Positions 38,756 through 51,298 of a DNA stretch of 62,000 nucleotides are shown piece after piece (position 1 is the first letter of the stretch; each line of letters begins with the position of its first letter). Below the pieces are notes generated by a model. The model ran no database searches. It worked only from the letters and a program-made list of their open reading frames with translations, and was not told the origin of the DNA. The DNA lies in NCBI GenBank assembly GCA_012295275.1, contig CM022666.1:5816058-5878057 (forward strand), given 5' to 3'. A program made the position numbers and the translations under genes. This stretch comes from Chrysomallon squamiferum. Lineage: Eukaryota > Mollusca > Gastropoda > Neomphalida > Peltospiridae.

Positions 38756-39331
38756 ACTGTATTTTTGGTGTATGTGTGTGTTTGTGTCTTTGTGCATGTG
38801 TGTGTGCATTTTTTAATTATTAAATTTGATCTTATTTATTATCATTTCTTTTACGATCATCATCATCATCATCAATATTATTAAATACACCCACCAACCC
38901 CTCCACTGCCCCCAAAAAACCTACAAAGACATCTTCTGTGTTTCGTGTGTACAACAGATCAAAAAGCCACACAAATATGTTTTCTTTCTCACAGAAATGT
39001 TTGTACTTATTCAGATTTGTTTATCCCAGTGGGACATCGGATTAGTAACCTTCTGAAATTTTTTTTTTTTATAAAAGATTCCAGTCATTATATTCCACAA
39101 TGCAGTTTTCCCATGACAGAAATGAAGCCATATAATTAAGTAGTTGTAGGTTGATGACCTCAGCTCATGGTTAAAAAAAGGAACAGAAGGTCTGAAGGGG
39201 GTGAGGCAAAATGATGGGACGGAGAAAGGAAAGAAGGTTGATTTTGTAGGTAGCACTGTGTGAAACGAAATGTAATTTTTGTTGTTGTTGTTGTTATATT
39301 TTGTTGAATCTCTTTTTGGTTTGTGTAATAG

Positions 39332-39410
39332 ATTATTATTATTATTTTATTTTATTTTATTTTATTTTATTTTATTTTATTTTATTTTTTTTTTATTTTA
39401 TTATTATTAA
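39332..39410. repeat. (TTTTA)n pentanucleotide repeat
   Basis: ATT units, then about nine TTTTA units, then a T run. Confidence 0.95.
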
Positions 39411-41164
39411 GTAAAACACTAAAAGAAACAAAAAATAAAAAATAAACATACAAAATTACGCAACAGAAACAAACAAACCAACCAAAACAAAGCTTGATCA
39501 CAAACAGTTGTTATTTCAAAAACTAGAACAGTAACAACACATTAGTGTCAAATACATAATACCAATACTATTTTTTACAGAATCTCAGACATTTTTTTAT
39601 AAGGAACAAAAAGCTAGAGCACCATGGGAGCACTTCAGTTTCTTTCTGACTAACCCCCTCCAGGTTAAATCTTATCAGAGACACAGACCTTTGTAATATG
39701 AGTCTAGTTACAACAGCACCCTGAAGGCTTGATCTTTGCCATACCCTGACAAAGAGTTTATATTTAATTTATTACATAAAAGTTAACTATTTGTAATAAC
39801 TTTGCCCAGGGTGTGTAGTAATGTAATGATTATGTTTATATAATAAATTGTGTTATTGGCAGATCAAATAAAAACTCAATTGGTTTCTTTGGATTTTTTT
39901 TTTTTTTTTTTTTTTTCAATCTGTAAAGAAATCTTTTGTGGAAATCAAAGTGTGTGTGTGTGTGTGTGTCTGTGTGTTATGTTGTTGAAAACACAAAGGT
40001 AAAGGTAGGAATACATGTCTAATTTTTTTATTAAAAATCTGGACAAAAATAGTTTTAATAAAGTTTAACACCCTGTCTTAAAAATATGTTGAAGAAGGGT
40101 GTTTGTATGTGTATATGTGGGACATGTGTTTGTGTGTGTATGTTTTTATGTGTTGTGTATGTGTATGTATATTTGTATATATCGTGAATGTGCATCCATT
40201 ATTGATATGTACACATATAAATGTGTATGTATGTCTATGAATGTACATTTCTATTGTGATCTGTATGTGCGCATTACTGTGTTTATGTATGCATATTTAG
40301 TCTGGTATGTACAAAATCTGTTAAACAAATTAACTCCTGAAATATATCTTCAAAAAAAAAAAAAAACCCAAAAACAACCACAACAACATATATTCATCCT
40401 TTCGCAAAATAACTCATTTTAAAAATAAACAATCACATGTCAGTCTCAATGAATGTAAGACATAAACATGGAAACCACCACATGTACAGGGTGTTTGTCC
40501 AGAATTAACCCAGCAATGGGAAAGGTTAATTTGAGTGGACAAAAAACCACCACCCAGAGACATGACAGCAGTGAGAGTCAGCAGAGATGAGAATGAAAAC
40601 AATTTTAATGAAAAATCAACCATCCTCTCATTTGGGGGTCCCCCACTGACACACCTCAATCACCGGGCAAGAAAAGACAAAGGAAAAGCCTGCAGTTTAT
40701 GATGAAAAGTATGGTGTGGCTGTTTTCACAGTGCTTCAGGCACCCAAGGGAAATCCTCACCCTTCTTCCATAGAAAATAAATACAACAGTGCCAGGATGG
40801 TTCATAATAACAACTGTCATGGTAACTTTTGATAGATTAAAAAAACAAAAACAAACAAACAAACAAACAACAAGTACACACACATACACACATACACTAT
40901 TTAAATTAATATTTTAAAGTTAACCATATAACAATCTTAACAGATTTCAGTGCCCAAATTACCTGTTACAATTTTCTGCCTATTGCAATTGTGCCTTAAT
41001 TGTGCCTAGTATGTAGTATATTGAATAAATGCTTTATCCCCAAAATAGAAATAATATGAGCTTCAACCAAACCTTTTTACAAATCAGTAGAGTACCTACT
41101 GCAAATCTGATGAACCCAAAATAATTTCAAACAAACTCTGATAATATTATAAACTTTGTTTCTT

Positions 41165-41460
41165 TTCCAACTCAGGTGCAACTTGAAACTGATTATGAAA
41201 ATGTTTTCTGTGTACTTCATCAAGCCTAATTACAAATTGGCTATCAACATGTTATATTTGTATTTCATCCAGCCTAATTACAAATGGGCTATGAAGATAT
41301 TGTCAGTGCTTCTTCCAGCCCAGTTTCAAATGGGCTATGACGATGTTATGTCTGCATTTCATCCAGCACTGTTACAAATCTTGTGTCTATACTTTGTTCA
41401 ACCAAACTAGAAATGGACTATGAACGCACATGTTTGACCCATCCCAACTGCAGATGGGCC
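41165..41460. repeat. Degenerate ~47-bp tandem repeat
   Basis: CAAGCCTAATTACAAATTGG, CAGCCTAATTACAAATGGGC, CAGCCCAGTTTCAAATGGGC and CAGCACTGTTACAAATC start near 41222, 41270, 41317 and 41364. Weaker units extend to CAACTGCAGATGGGCC at about 41447. Spacing varies (46-48 bp, then shorter), so the plus-strand frame across it is not evidence for a protein. Confidence 0.8.
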
Positions 41461-41873
41461 AAGCAGTGACTATAATTAAGCCTGCTGTGGGCTGTGTGTG
41501 AAGAAAGGACAGAAGCAGGGGAAACTGTATCTTCTTTTCAGCAACTCTAGAAAGGAATTTTAATGGAATCTTGTTAACCAACATATCGGATGTCATTTTA
41601 AGTGTGCTTACAAAACGACCATATTAAAATTTCATACACCAAGGAACAAGCAGCAGAGGGTTTCAGATTCTTTTACTTTTTTTTTCACATGACTTCTTCT
41701 TTTTCTTTTTTAAGTTAGTGGGTGGGTGGGTACTGATGTAGGTATTTGTGTAGTGAAAAAAAAAAAAAAAAAAAAAAAAAACGAGTAGGAGGTGTATTTA
41801 GAAATAAATGTATAGAAAAATATTTTTTAGTGTTTTTTTTTTTTTTTGTTTTTATACAAACACATGAAATCCC

Positions 41874-41907
<34 letters not shown>

Positions 41908-42479
41908 TCACATTCACAAATATACATTTCAACTGAAAAAACAATATATATCAATTATCTTTTTTCCTATCAATCTATTTTGACATTATTAATTTCAAAC
42001 GATTGCGTAAATCATTATTCAAGAATGAAAGAAAAAAAAGAGAAGTAAAAATATATCTTGTTACTGATGCACTGAGCAGATGTGGCTGCCTTTTCCGCAT
42101 CTTTTTTCAGTCCAGATTTTACATTTACCTATCTGACATTTGTGAATGTGAGAGGACCATGTTCTTTATTTGTGTGCTGACAGATAATTAGAAAATAATC
42201 AGATAACCATCAGAGATAATTGCTTTAACAAACTGGAAAGTTGTTTTTTTATATAATTCTTTCTCTCTCTCTCTCCCCCCTCTCTCTCTCTCTCTCTCTC
42301 TCAGTATATCTGTCTGTCTGTCTTTCTCTCTCTCTCTTTCTCTCACCTCTTTAATCTTTCTCTTCACTCAACATGTAAGAAGTAATGATCAATATAGCAA
42401 TACAGCAACAGTTAAAGCATGTAACATTTTCAACAGCTAACACCACCATGTCTTGTCCCAACCAAGTAATACTTTGAAA

Positions 42480-42688
42480 AACTCACACTGGCATAATCAT
42501 CCAAACTTGTGTCAACCATGTAAAACATTCAACAATGCACACAAGCACAACATCACAACTCATATCAAAGATGTCATATGAAACAACCAAATCCTAATTC
42601 AACCTTGTAATAAATAACAGCTCAGACAACCAAATACTGATTCAACCATGTTAAACATTCAACAACTGAGACAACAAAATACTGATTC
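42480..42688. repeat. Degenerate longer repeat leading into the 26-bp minisatellite
   Basis: Recurring words such as CAACCATGTAAAACATTCAAC and GACAACCAAATACTGATTCA occur here, the best pair about 45 bp apart (42618 and 42663). They share GACAACCA and CAACCATATAACAC-like words with the adjacent minisatellite, which suggests the 26-bp unit arose from this older sequence. Confidence 0.6.
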
Positions 42689-44022
42689 AACCATATAACA
42701 CAATCTCATCAGACAACCATATAACACAATCTCATCAGACAACCACATAACACAATCTCATCAGACAACCATATAACAATCTCATCAGACAACCATATAA
42801 CACAATCTAATCAGACAACCATATAACACAATCTCATCAGACAACCTTATCACCACAATCTCATCAGACAACCATATAACACAATCTCATCAGACAACCA
42901 TATCACCACAATCTCATCAGACAACCATATAACACAATCTCATCAGACAACCATATAACACAATCTCATCAGACAACCATATAACACAATCTCATCAGAC
43001 AACCATATAACACAATCTCATCAGACAACCATATAACACAATCTCATCAGACAACCATATAACACAATCTCATCAGACAACCATATAACAAATCTCATAG
43101 ATCTCATCAACCATATCACACAATCTCATCAGACAACCATATCACCACAATCTCATCATCAGACAACCATATAACACAATCTCATCAGACAACCATATCA
43201 CCACAATCTCATCAGACAACCATATCACCACAATCTTATCACAACAATCTCATCAGACAACCAACCATATAACACAATCTCATCAGACAACCATATCACC
43301 ACAATCTCATCAGACAACCTTATAACACAATCTCATCAGACAACTATAACACAATCAGACAACCATATAACACAATCTCATCAGACAACCACATAACAAA
43401 CCAACCATATAACACAATCTCATCAGACAACCACATAACACAATCTCATCAGACAACCATATCACCTCATCAGACAATCTCATCAGACAACCATACACAC
43501 ATCACCCTTACAATATCATCAGACAACCCTATAACACAATCTCATCAGACAACCACATAACACAATCTCATCAGACAACCATATAACACAATCTCATCAG
43601 ACAACCACATAACACAATCTCATCAGACAACCATATCACCACAATCTCATCAGACAACCATATCACCACAATCTCATCAGACAACCATATAACACAATCT
43701 CATCAGACAATCATATAACACAATCTCATCAGACAACCATATAACACAATCTCATCAGACAACCATATCACCACAATCTCATCAGACAACCACATCACCA
43801 CAATCTCATTAGACAACCACATAACACAATCTCATCAGACAACCATATAACACAATCTCATCAGACAACCATATAACACAATCTCATCAGACAACCATAT
43901 AACACAATCTCATCAGACAACCATATCACCACAATCTCATCAGACAACCACATCACCACAATCTCATTAGACAACCATATAACACAATCTCATCAGACAA
44001 CGATATCACCACAATCTTATCC
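42689..44022. repeat. 26-bp minisatellite, about 50 units
   Basis: The unit on the plus strand is ATCTCATCAGACAACCAT followed by ATAACACA, 26 bp. A 27-bp variant has ATCACCACA and a third variant has ACATAACACA in the spacer part. The TCTCATCAGACAACCA core is almost invariant, while the spacer alternates between variants along the array, and a few units are truncated or fused (about 43085-43130, 43225-43265, 43340-43500). The unit is not a multiple of three and carries stops, so it does not encode protein. Confidence 0.97.
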
Positions 44023-44464
44023 CAATGGTATCTCACAAGACCATCAATCTTTACACAAGATGTGCACATTCCTGGCTGTGTGATGGAAAGACACGTCTTC
44101 GTTTGGCTTAAATGGAGTTGTTGTGTCTGTCATGTCCCCGTGTACTTGACATGTAGCAGTTTGTATCTGCTGTGTGCTTAAGTGCAAGTTCTCATAGGAC
44201 GACTACGGAGTCATCGTGGTCATTGTTTTTCTCTCTCGTGAAAACAGGATTAACACAGACAAATGGTTTGAGAAGACAGCTGGAACATTGTGATGTATGG
44301 TGAATTGTCCTGTGAATGTTGTTGTTGTTGTTTTATTTGTTTGTTTATTTATTTTATTTTTAATCCTGATTTATTTGGACTTTTTGTCAAACTTGGTTGA
44401 TAAATTGAAGTAATGTAAAGTATAAAAAGATAAGTGTAAATTTAAAAAAAAAAAAATGTAATAA

Positions 44465-44745
44465 AAACAACGTTAATTAAAGCACAATAATAATAATAAC
44501 AATAATGATAAACCAATAAAAATATATAAATTTTAAAAAGTAAAATAACTAAAATTAAATTTAAAAAAATAAATAGTAAAAAAATAAAAGATATTAATTA
44601 AATAAATAAATAAATAAATAAATAAAAGGAAAGAAAAGAAATAACCAAATAAATAAAGAAAGAAAAATAGAAGAAAAATGGAGAGAAAAAACCTCAAAAT
44701 AAATAACTTGTATAATAATAATAATAATTAAAAAAAATAGAATCA
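44465..44745. repeat. A-rich AAT/AAAT region
   Basis: AAT, AAAT and AAAG units with runs at about 44600-44630 and 44715-44728. Confidence 0.9.
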
Positions 44746-45225
44746 TTAAATAAAAACATCACAAAATGAAAATACACAGATGACTAAACTAAGACACTAC
44801 ATATTGATAAATATGCACTGAATAACCACACATTCTGCTGTGTCAAAGTCAATAAACAAACACAGGTTTATTATGTAAAAAAACAGACACTAATCGATGA
44901 ATATAGATAGTTGACAGCAAAAGTCTGTAATTATGTAGAAAAGTACTGAGCTGAACTTGTTTTAACAGATGATGTAGAGATAACAGAAGTATGTACACAC
45001 ACACATACGTACATGCATGCATACAAACATTACCCAAACTAAATGCATATGCTGTAATTAAAAATCATTTGGGAATGAATGAAATCACGATTTTAGTGCA
45101 CTGTTGTTCTCTATGGAATTAATAAACTGGAATTTTTTTTTTTTTATATACTTATTTAAAATATGTTAATTTTTTTTTTTTTTTTTTATATTAATTTTTA
45201 CACAATGTTCTTAGTGACTGTTTAT

Positions 45226-45227
<2 letters not shown>

Positions 45228-45262
<35 letters not shown>

Positions 45263-47570
45263 CAACAACAGCAATAACAGCAACAACAACGGTAATAATC
45301 ATAATAATGTGCATTATTGGCTTGTTTTACAGTTGTCCCAGATAATGGTTATAACAAAAGCTACACAAAGAGGCCATCAGACACCAGCTGATGTTGGGGC
45401 ACCATTAACTGAGGTATACTAATATCACACACCAATGACTCAAGCACTCTCGATGGTACAACAATCAAGTTGTTGGTCTGTAGACCTTTCACAAGGTCTC
45501 TGACCCAAGAGTGGATCTAAGGAGTGTGTGGTACTTGACATCCAGTGACACAGATTAGAAAAGATGATTTTTAAATGGCTCCTGATAATTTTAGATAGAT
45601 ATCTGGAATGGCTATGGATAATTTTTAAATATAATTTTTTATTATTTTAAACAGAATTTATTATAGCTTTTGACTATTTTAAACAGAACTTTTGAATGAT
45701 TAAATGATTCATTTTTTGTTAATAATAATAATAATAATAATAACTACATCACCAACAAAGATAATAATAAAAAAATAATAATAAATGTACTGTAATAGGT
45801 TATTATTCTAATAAATAAATAATAATAATAATAATAATAATAATTTAATTTAATAATTAAAAATGATAATAAATGTAATGTAATAATAATGATAATAATA
45901 GCAACAACAGCAACAACAATAATATTTATAACAACATGCATTATTAGGTTGATTTTTTTACAGCTGTCCCAGATAATGGTTATAACAAAAGCTACACAAA
46001 GAGGCCATCAGACACCAGCTGATGTTCATTCACCATTAACTGAGGTATACTAATATCACACACCAATGACTCAAGCACTCTCGATGGTACAACAATCAAG
46101 TTGTTGGTCTGTAGACCTTTCACAAGGTCTTTGACCCAAGAGTGGATCTAAGGAGTGTGTGGTACTTGACATCCAGTGACACAGATTAGAAGAAGATGAT
46201 TTTTAAATGGCTCCTGATAATTTTAAGTAGATATTTTGAAATTGGCTATGGATAATTTTAAATATGATGTTTAAACAGCTATTAGTTATTTCAAACAGAA
46301 TTTATATATCTTTTTGGTTTTTGAGTTTGTTATTGATTTTTTTGTACTGATGATTAATTAAATCAGTTTCAGTTGTTTGTTTATACTGTTATGAAACAAC
46401 ACCTACCACATCACCAAAAACTACAACAAAATAATAACCAAACAGATGCTCCAGGTGATTATTCTAATAAATGCAAAATGAAGTGAAATGGTTTTCTACA
46501 TTAATAAGATTAGTAATATTTTAATAATAATAACAATAACAATAATAATAATAATAATCATAATAATGTGCATTATTGGGTGTTTGTTTTTACAGTTGTC
46601 CCAGATGATGGTTATAACAAAAGCTACACTAAGAGGCTGTCAGGCAGCAGCTGATGTTGAGGAACCATTAACTGAGGTATACTAATATCACACACCAATG
46701 ACTCAAGCACTCTCGATGGTACAACAATCAAGTTGTTGGTCTGTAGACCTTTCACAAGGTCTTTGACCCAAGAGTGGATCTAAGGAGTGTGTGGTGCTTG
46801 ACATCCAGTGACACAGATTAGAAGAAGATAATTTTTAAATGGCTCCTGATAATTTAAGATAGATATTTGGAATGGCTATGGATAATTTTAAATATGATGT
46901 TTAAAGAGCTATGTTATTTTATAGAGAATTTATATATATGTGTGTGTGTATATATCTTTTTGGTTTTTGAGTTTGTTATTGATTTTTTTGTACTGATGAT
47001 TAATTAAATCAGTTTCAGTTGTTTGTTAATACTGTTATGAAACAACACCTAAAACATCACCAAAAACTACAACAAAATAATAAAAGCAGATGCTTTTATT
47101 CTAATAAATGCAAAATGAAGTGAAATGGTTTTCTACATTAATAAGATTAGTAATATTTTAATAATAATAACAATAACAATAATAATAATAATAATCATAA
47201 TAATGTGCATTATTGGGTGTTTGTTTTTACAATTGTCCCAGATGATGGTTATAACAAAAGCTACATGAAGAGGCTGTCAGGCAGCAGCTGATGTTGAGGA
47301 ACCATTAACTGAGGTATACTAATATCACACACCAATGACTCAAGCACTCTCGATGGTACAACAATCAAGTTGTTGGTCTGTAGACCTTTCACAAGGTCTT
47401 TGACCCAAGAGTGGATCTAAGGAGTGTGTGGTACTTGACATCCAGTGACACAGATGAGAAGAAGATGATTTTTAAATGGCTCCTGATAATTTTAAGTTGA
47501 CTGTTTTAAACAGAATGTTTAAATGATTAATGATAATTTTAAATAAAATAATTTTTGTGAATGGTTACTA
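45228..47570. repeat. Four tandem copies of a ~632-bp unit with conserved core
   Basis: The word TGTCCCAGAT(A/G)ATGGTTATAA occurs at about 45334, 45965, 46597 and 47234, giving spacings of about 631, 632 and 637 bp. Each unit has an AAT/AAC microsatellite, the word GTGCATTATTGG (diverged in copy 2), then a ~230-bp core running to CATCCAGTGACACAGAT and a more variable T-rich tail. The tails of copies 2 and 3 are nearly identical, including CTGATGATTAATTAAATCAG, while copies 1 and 4 diverge there. The core differs by only a few bases among copies over about 170 bp. Confidence 0.95.
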
Positions 47571-48434
47571 AATCAAACTTTTAAATGGTTAGTAAACAGA
47601 ATTTTTAATCGTTATTTTATTTTTATTTCTTTCTTTTTTTTTTTTTGTTAGTTTTGGTTTTCTTACAATGACACACCATTAGGGACTGATCCTAAAAGTA
47701 ATCGCACAGCAACTTAAGAGACCTAACCTCAACCTAACTACTGCCCACGCCCAATTACGAGCGTGAAAAAGAGAACAAACAGGTAACACAGCATTTAAAC
47801 TGAAGGAAATGTTCTCTGTAAACATTAAACACCTGCTTGAATGGCAGGCCAGCACCTGTCAGTATTTGAACCGATTATGAAAATATCGGCAGAAAATATT
47901 CGCACCCACACTCTGCCCTCCTCCCCCCCCAGACAATGTGGAAAAACGATGCTGCCTGACATTTTGGGAAACCATGTATGTGTTTGTCTGCAGAACAAGA
48001 ACATGATGTGTTGTGCAGCTACTGGAATGCAGGTAAATTGGCTAATTGTCTGCTCCACGTGTGGTAGGTCGTGGGATCAGGACTCCCAAGAGGCCTGAAC
48101 GAATTACTGAATGAATCAGCCCATGAGGGCTTCATCGGTTCCTTGTAGATGAATGAATTAATTATTACTGAAGAACAAAATGAATTACTCATAGAGGATT
48201 GAATCACTGTTGCATGTTATTATTATTAATTTTTTCTTTTTTGTCTATATTTATATATTTATTTATTTTTTATTTTTTTTTTTTTTTTTTTTTGAGGTAT
48301 ATATATATATATACACCTAAAAAAAAAAAAACAATATATATATATATATAGTTAAAAATAAATAAATAATAATAATAATATACATAGTATGCATCATTCC
48401 TTTTGCCATAGCATTTGAACTAACAAGTATACCA

Positions 48435-48545
48435 ATGTCAGGATTTGATCAGACTCAGACACAAGGTAAACCATCGGGCCTAGAATTCCAACCATATCTC
48501 CTTTTATCAGGTTTTAACATACCAATAGCTCTTCAAGGTTAACAT
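48435..48545 (-). repeat. tRNA-like segment, possible degraded SINE
   Basis: On the minus strand GGCCCGATGGTTTACCTTGT is followed by GAGTCTGATCAAATCCTGAC, which matches most of the B-box consensus. The spacing is plausible but a real A box is unclear. Confidence 0.33.
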
Positions 48546-48734
48546 CAATAAGCTGCCACTGCAGTTGTCTGCAACTGTTGAACTCTTTAATCATGGAGGT
48601 AGGAAAATACTGACAACTGACTGACCCATGCCCTCTGTGATTGTAAATACTTTTATAGTTTGAGCTATAAATAATGTATGTAGGTACGAAAAGGAAAATG
48701 TGATACCTCGTGTGCATGCATGTTCAAATGTGTT

Positions 48735-48823
48735 GTGTGTGTGTGTGTGTGTGTGTGAGTGTTTGTGTTTGTGTTTGTGTCTGTGTATATTTGTGGTATA
48801 TGTATGTGTCTATATATGTATTT

Positions 48824-48870
<47 letters not shown>
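48735..48870. repeat. (GT)n then (CA)n inverted microsatellites
   Basis: A GT-rich run at 48733-48785 and a CA run at 48827-48870 face each other about 40 bp apart, so they can fold back on each other. Confidence 0.93.
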
Positions 48871-48872
<2 letters not shown>

Positions 48873-49930
48873 ATCTAGTTACATATGAATGCATTAACTT
48901 TGAAAAAATAATAACAATAATTAAATAAATTAATATGTAAAGGATAAGCAAGCTGAAAATTATTTTTAGTCACATCTTATATGTATCAGCAGGAATGTTA
49001 TATTCAAAACAAAACAAAAATGATTATTTTTCAAAATCAAAGCAGGTTTCTGAGGGTCGTTTTTGTTTTTTTAAATAACTAATCGGATCAAAACCATTAT
49101 TTCTTCAGCTATAATTCTGATTTGATCTTTTAATATTCTTTTTACGTTCATTCAGATAGTTTTCTTTTTCACTAATATTAAAAAAAAAAAAAACAAAGGG
49201 CTAAATACTAAATTGCTTTAACATAAATATTTTAGTTCTTGTTTTAACTAAAACTTTAAAATGCCACCTTCTCTTTTCAAATAATTGTTAGACATTAAAC
49301 TATTTTTAAGGTGTAAACTGCTTTAAAATAAACATTCACAATTGCTTAAACCTTCCTCTTTCACAAAATTTATTTCCCAAGAGGAAAACTATTTTCTGAA
49401 ACATTTTTAAAGAGAATTAAAATTAACAACAGTCCTAAATAGCTTGTACAGATCCACATTCTCTTAAACTTTTCTAGAAATTTACTTTTCATTCTAACTT
49501 CATTCTGAAACCAGTCTTCTGAAACATTTCTCTCTCTCTCTCTTTCCCTCTATCTATCTCTCTTTCTCTATTTATCTCTCTATCTATCTATCTATTGCCC
49601 TCCCTCTAAAAACATTTTGAAAACTAACTAGTAGTAAGGTCAGTACTGCTTTCACCTGTCTACTAAAACATGGCTGCCTCATCTATAAATAGCACGCTTC
49701 ATGAAGAAAGTGAGGGTCAGTTTACAGTGAGTAAATTTAGTGCCTGGCTGTAAAGGCAGACTAGGTAAAGTGTATGTAGAAGCAGGTAATTACAAATGTC
49801 TTTGTCCATCAGTCTAGTCTTACTCTTAACTAAGTAGGAAGAGGAGGTTACAAGAAACATATGCAGTTTTTGGTTTCTGAGTGTATGAAAGCATATAACT
49901 TATAAGCTCTTCTTTTTTTCTTCTTCTTTC

Positions 49931-49962
<32 letters not shown>

Positions 49963-51139
49963 GTTTTGCTCTCCTTCCTTATTCTCTCATTTATTTATTT
50001 TTTATTATTTATTTTCATTATTTATTATTATTCTGAAATATAAAAAAAAAAAAAAATAATAATTTGCTCTTTTTTACCTTTCTTTATAAATTAAAGTTTT
50101 TTAATCCCAGTAATTTAAAATTTTTGTCTGTGTTGTACATTTTTTCATCTAACTTAATCCCCTGTTCACATTACCATAGCCTTCAGTTCAAATGACAAAT
50201 AGCAGCTTTTATGCAGCCATTATTTTTCTTCTGTTGTGTTTTCCTCCACTAGTATTACGACTATTGTTATTGTTGTTGTTGTTAATATTAATGTTATTCA
50301 TTAATGTATTTTCATTTTTATTCTTTTTTCAAGTGTTTCTTTTTAAATTTCTTTTCCATGAATATAAAAATAAAACCAAAATGACAAATAGAAGAAGAAA
50401 AATATAAGTAAGCAGATTGAATGGCAAAAATAAAACTATAAAAATTCTTTACATTTTCTCCTTTGATTAACAACAGATGAATAAATATAGATAATAATTA
50501 TTAAAGATTAAATTTATTACCAAACTGAGATCACTATCATAAATAAGGGGAAATTGCTATTTATCATTCATTTAAGATAAAATTAAAACTGCACTAAAAA
50601 ATTCAAATTTTTAATTTTTTTTTTAATTATAAATGCTTATTTTTGGTTTTTTTTTTTAATGTTTATGCCAGTTGGCAGATCTTTAAAATGAGCAATAAAA
50701 ACAAAATGTCTTACTTCCTAATAGTTTGACAAATGACTACTGTAAAAATAAATAAAATGAAGCGAAGTAAAAAATCTGAAAAAGAAAATTTAAAATAATA
50801 AAGTTCAGCCAACCAAATGGCAAATTTAAAAATTAAAAATTTTATATTTTTTTATTAATTTTTTTTATACAAGCTCAAGAAAATTATTTCTTATGTTTAT
50901 TTATTTATTTATTTGTTTGTTTATTTGTTTGCTTGTTTATCTTATTTGTTTATTTATTTAATTCTCTTATTTTGTAATAGATAACAATAAATAAATAATA
51001 GTAATAATAATATTTCTAAGCATTAGAAGATTGTTAATTTTTAGCTTTTTAACTAAAAGGAAAAAAATTATTTGCATTTATCATGTACAAATGGATAGCA
51101 GCTGGAGAACACTAATACAGATACTAACAGCTACCCCCC

Positions 51140-51144
51140 TCCCC

Positions 51145-51179
<35 letters not shown>

Positions 51180-51241
51180 GTTTTATTTCTCTGCCAACTG
51201 ATGCAATCTATTCCTGGAACTGCCCTGGGGTCATGAATGCC

Positions 51242-51274
<33 letters not shown>

Positions 51275-51298
51275 AAAAAAAAAAAAAAAAAAAAAACT
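51140..51298. repeat. (CA)n and poly(A)
   Basis: A CA run at 51147-51176, and A runs at 51242-51268 and 51275-51296 separated by TTTG. Confidence 0.94.

Noticed and set aside
40414-40889. Two minus-strand frames that could be extra exons.
   Set aside because: No glypican-like sequence, and the exon series is already phase-complete without them.
42689-44022. CTGATGAG on the minus strand of every 26-bp unit resembles the hammerhead ribozyme core.
   Set aside because: The conserved GAAA half of the core is missing in the units and no three-stem fold fits a 26-bp repeat.
42689-44022. Regular short repeats resembling a CRISPR array.
   Set aside because: The intervals are themselves repeated with no unique spacers, there are no cas genes, and the context is a spliced animal gene.
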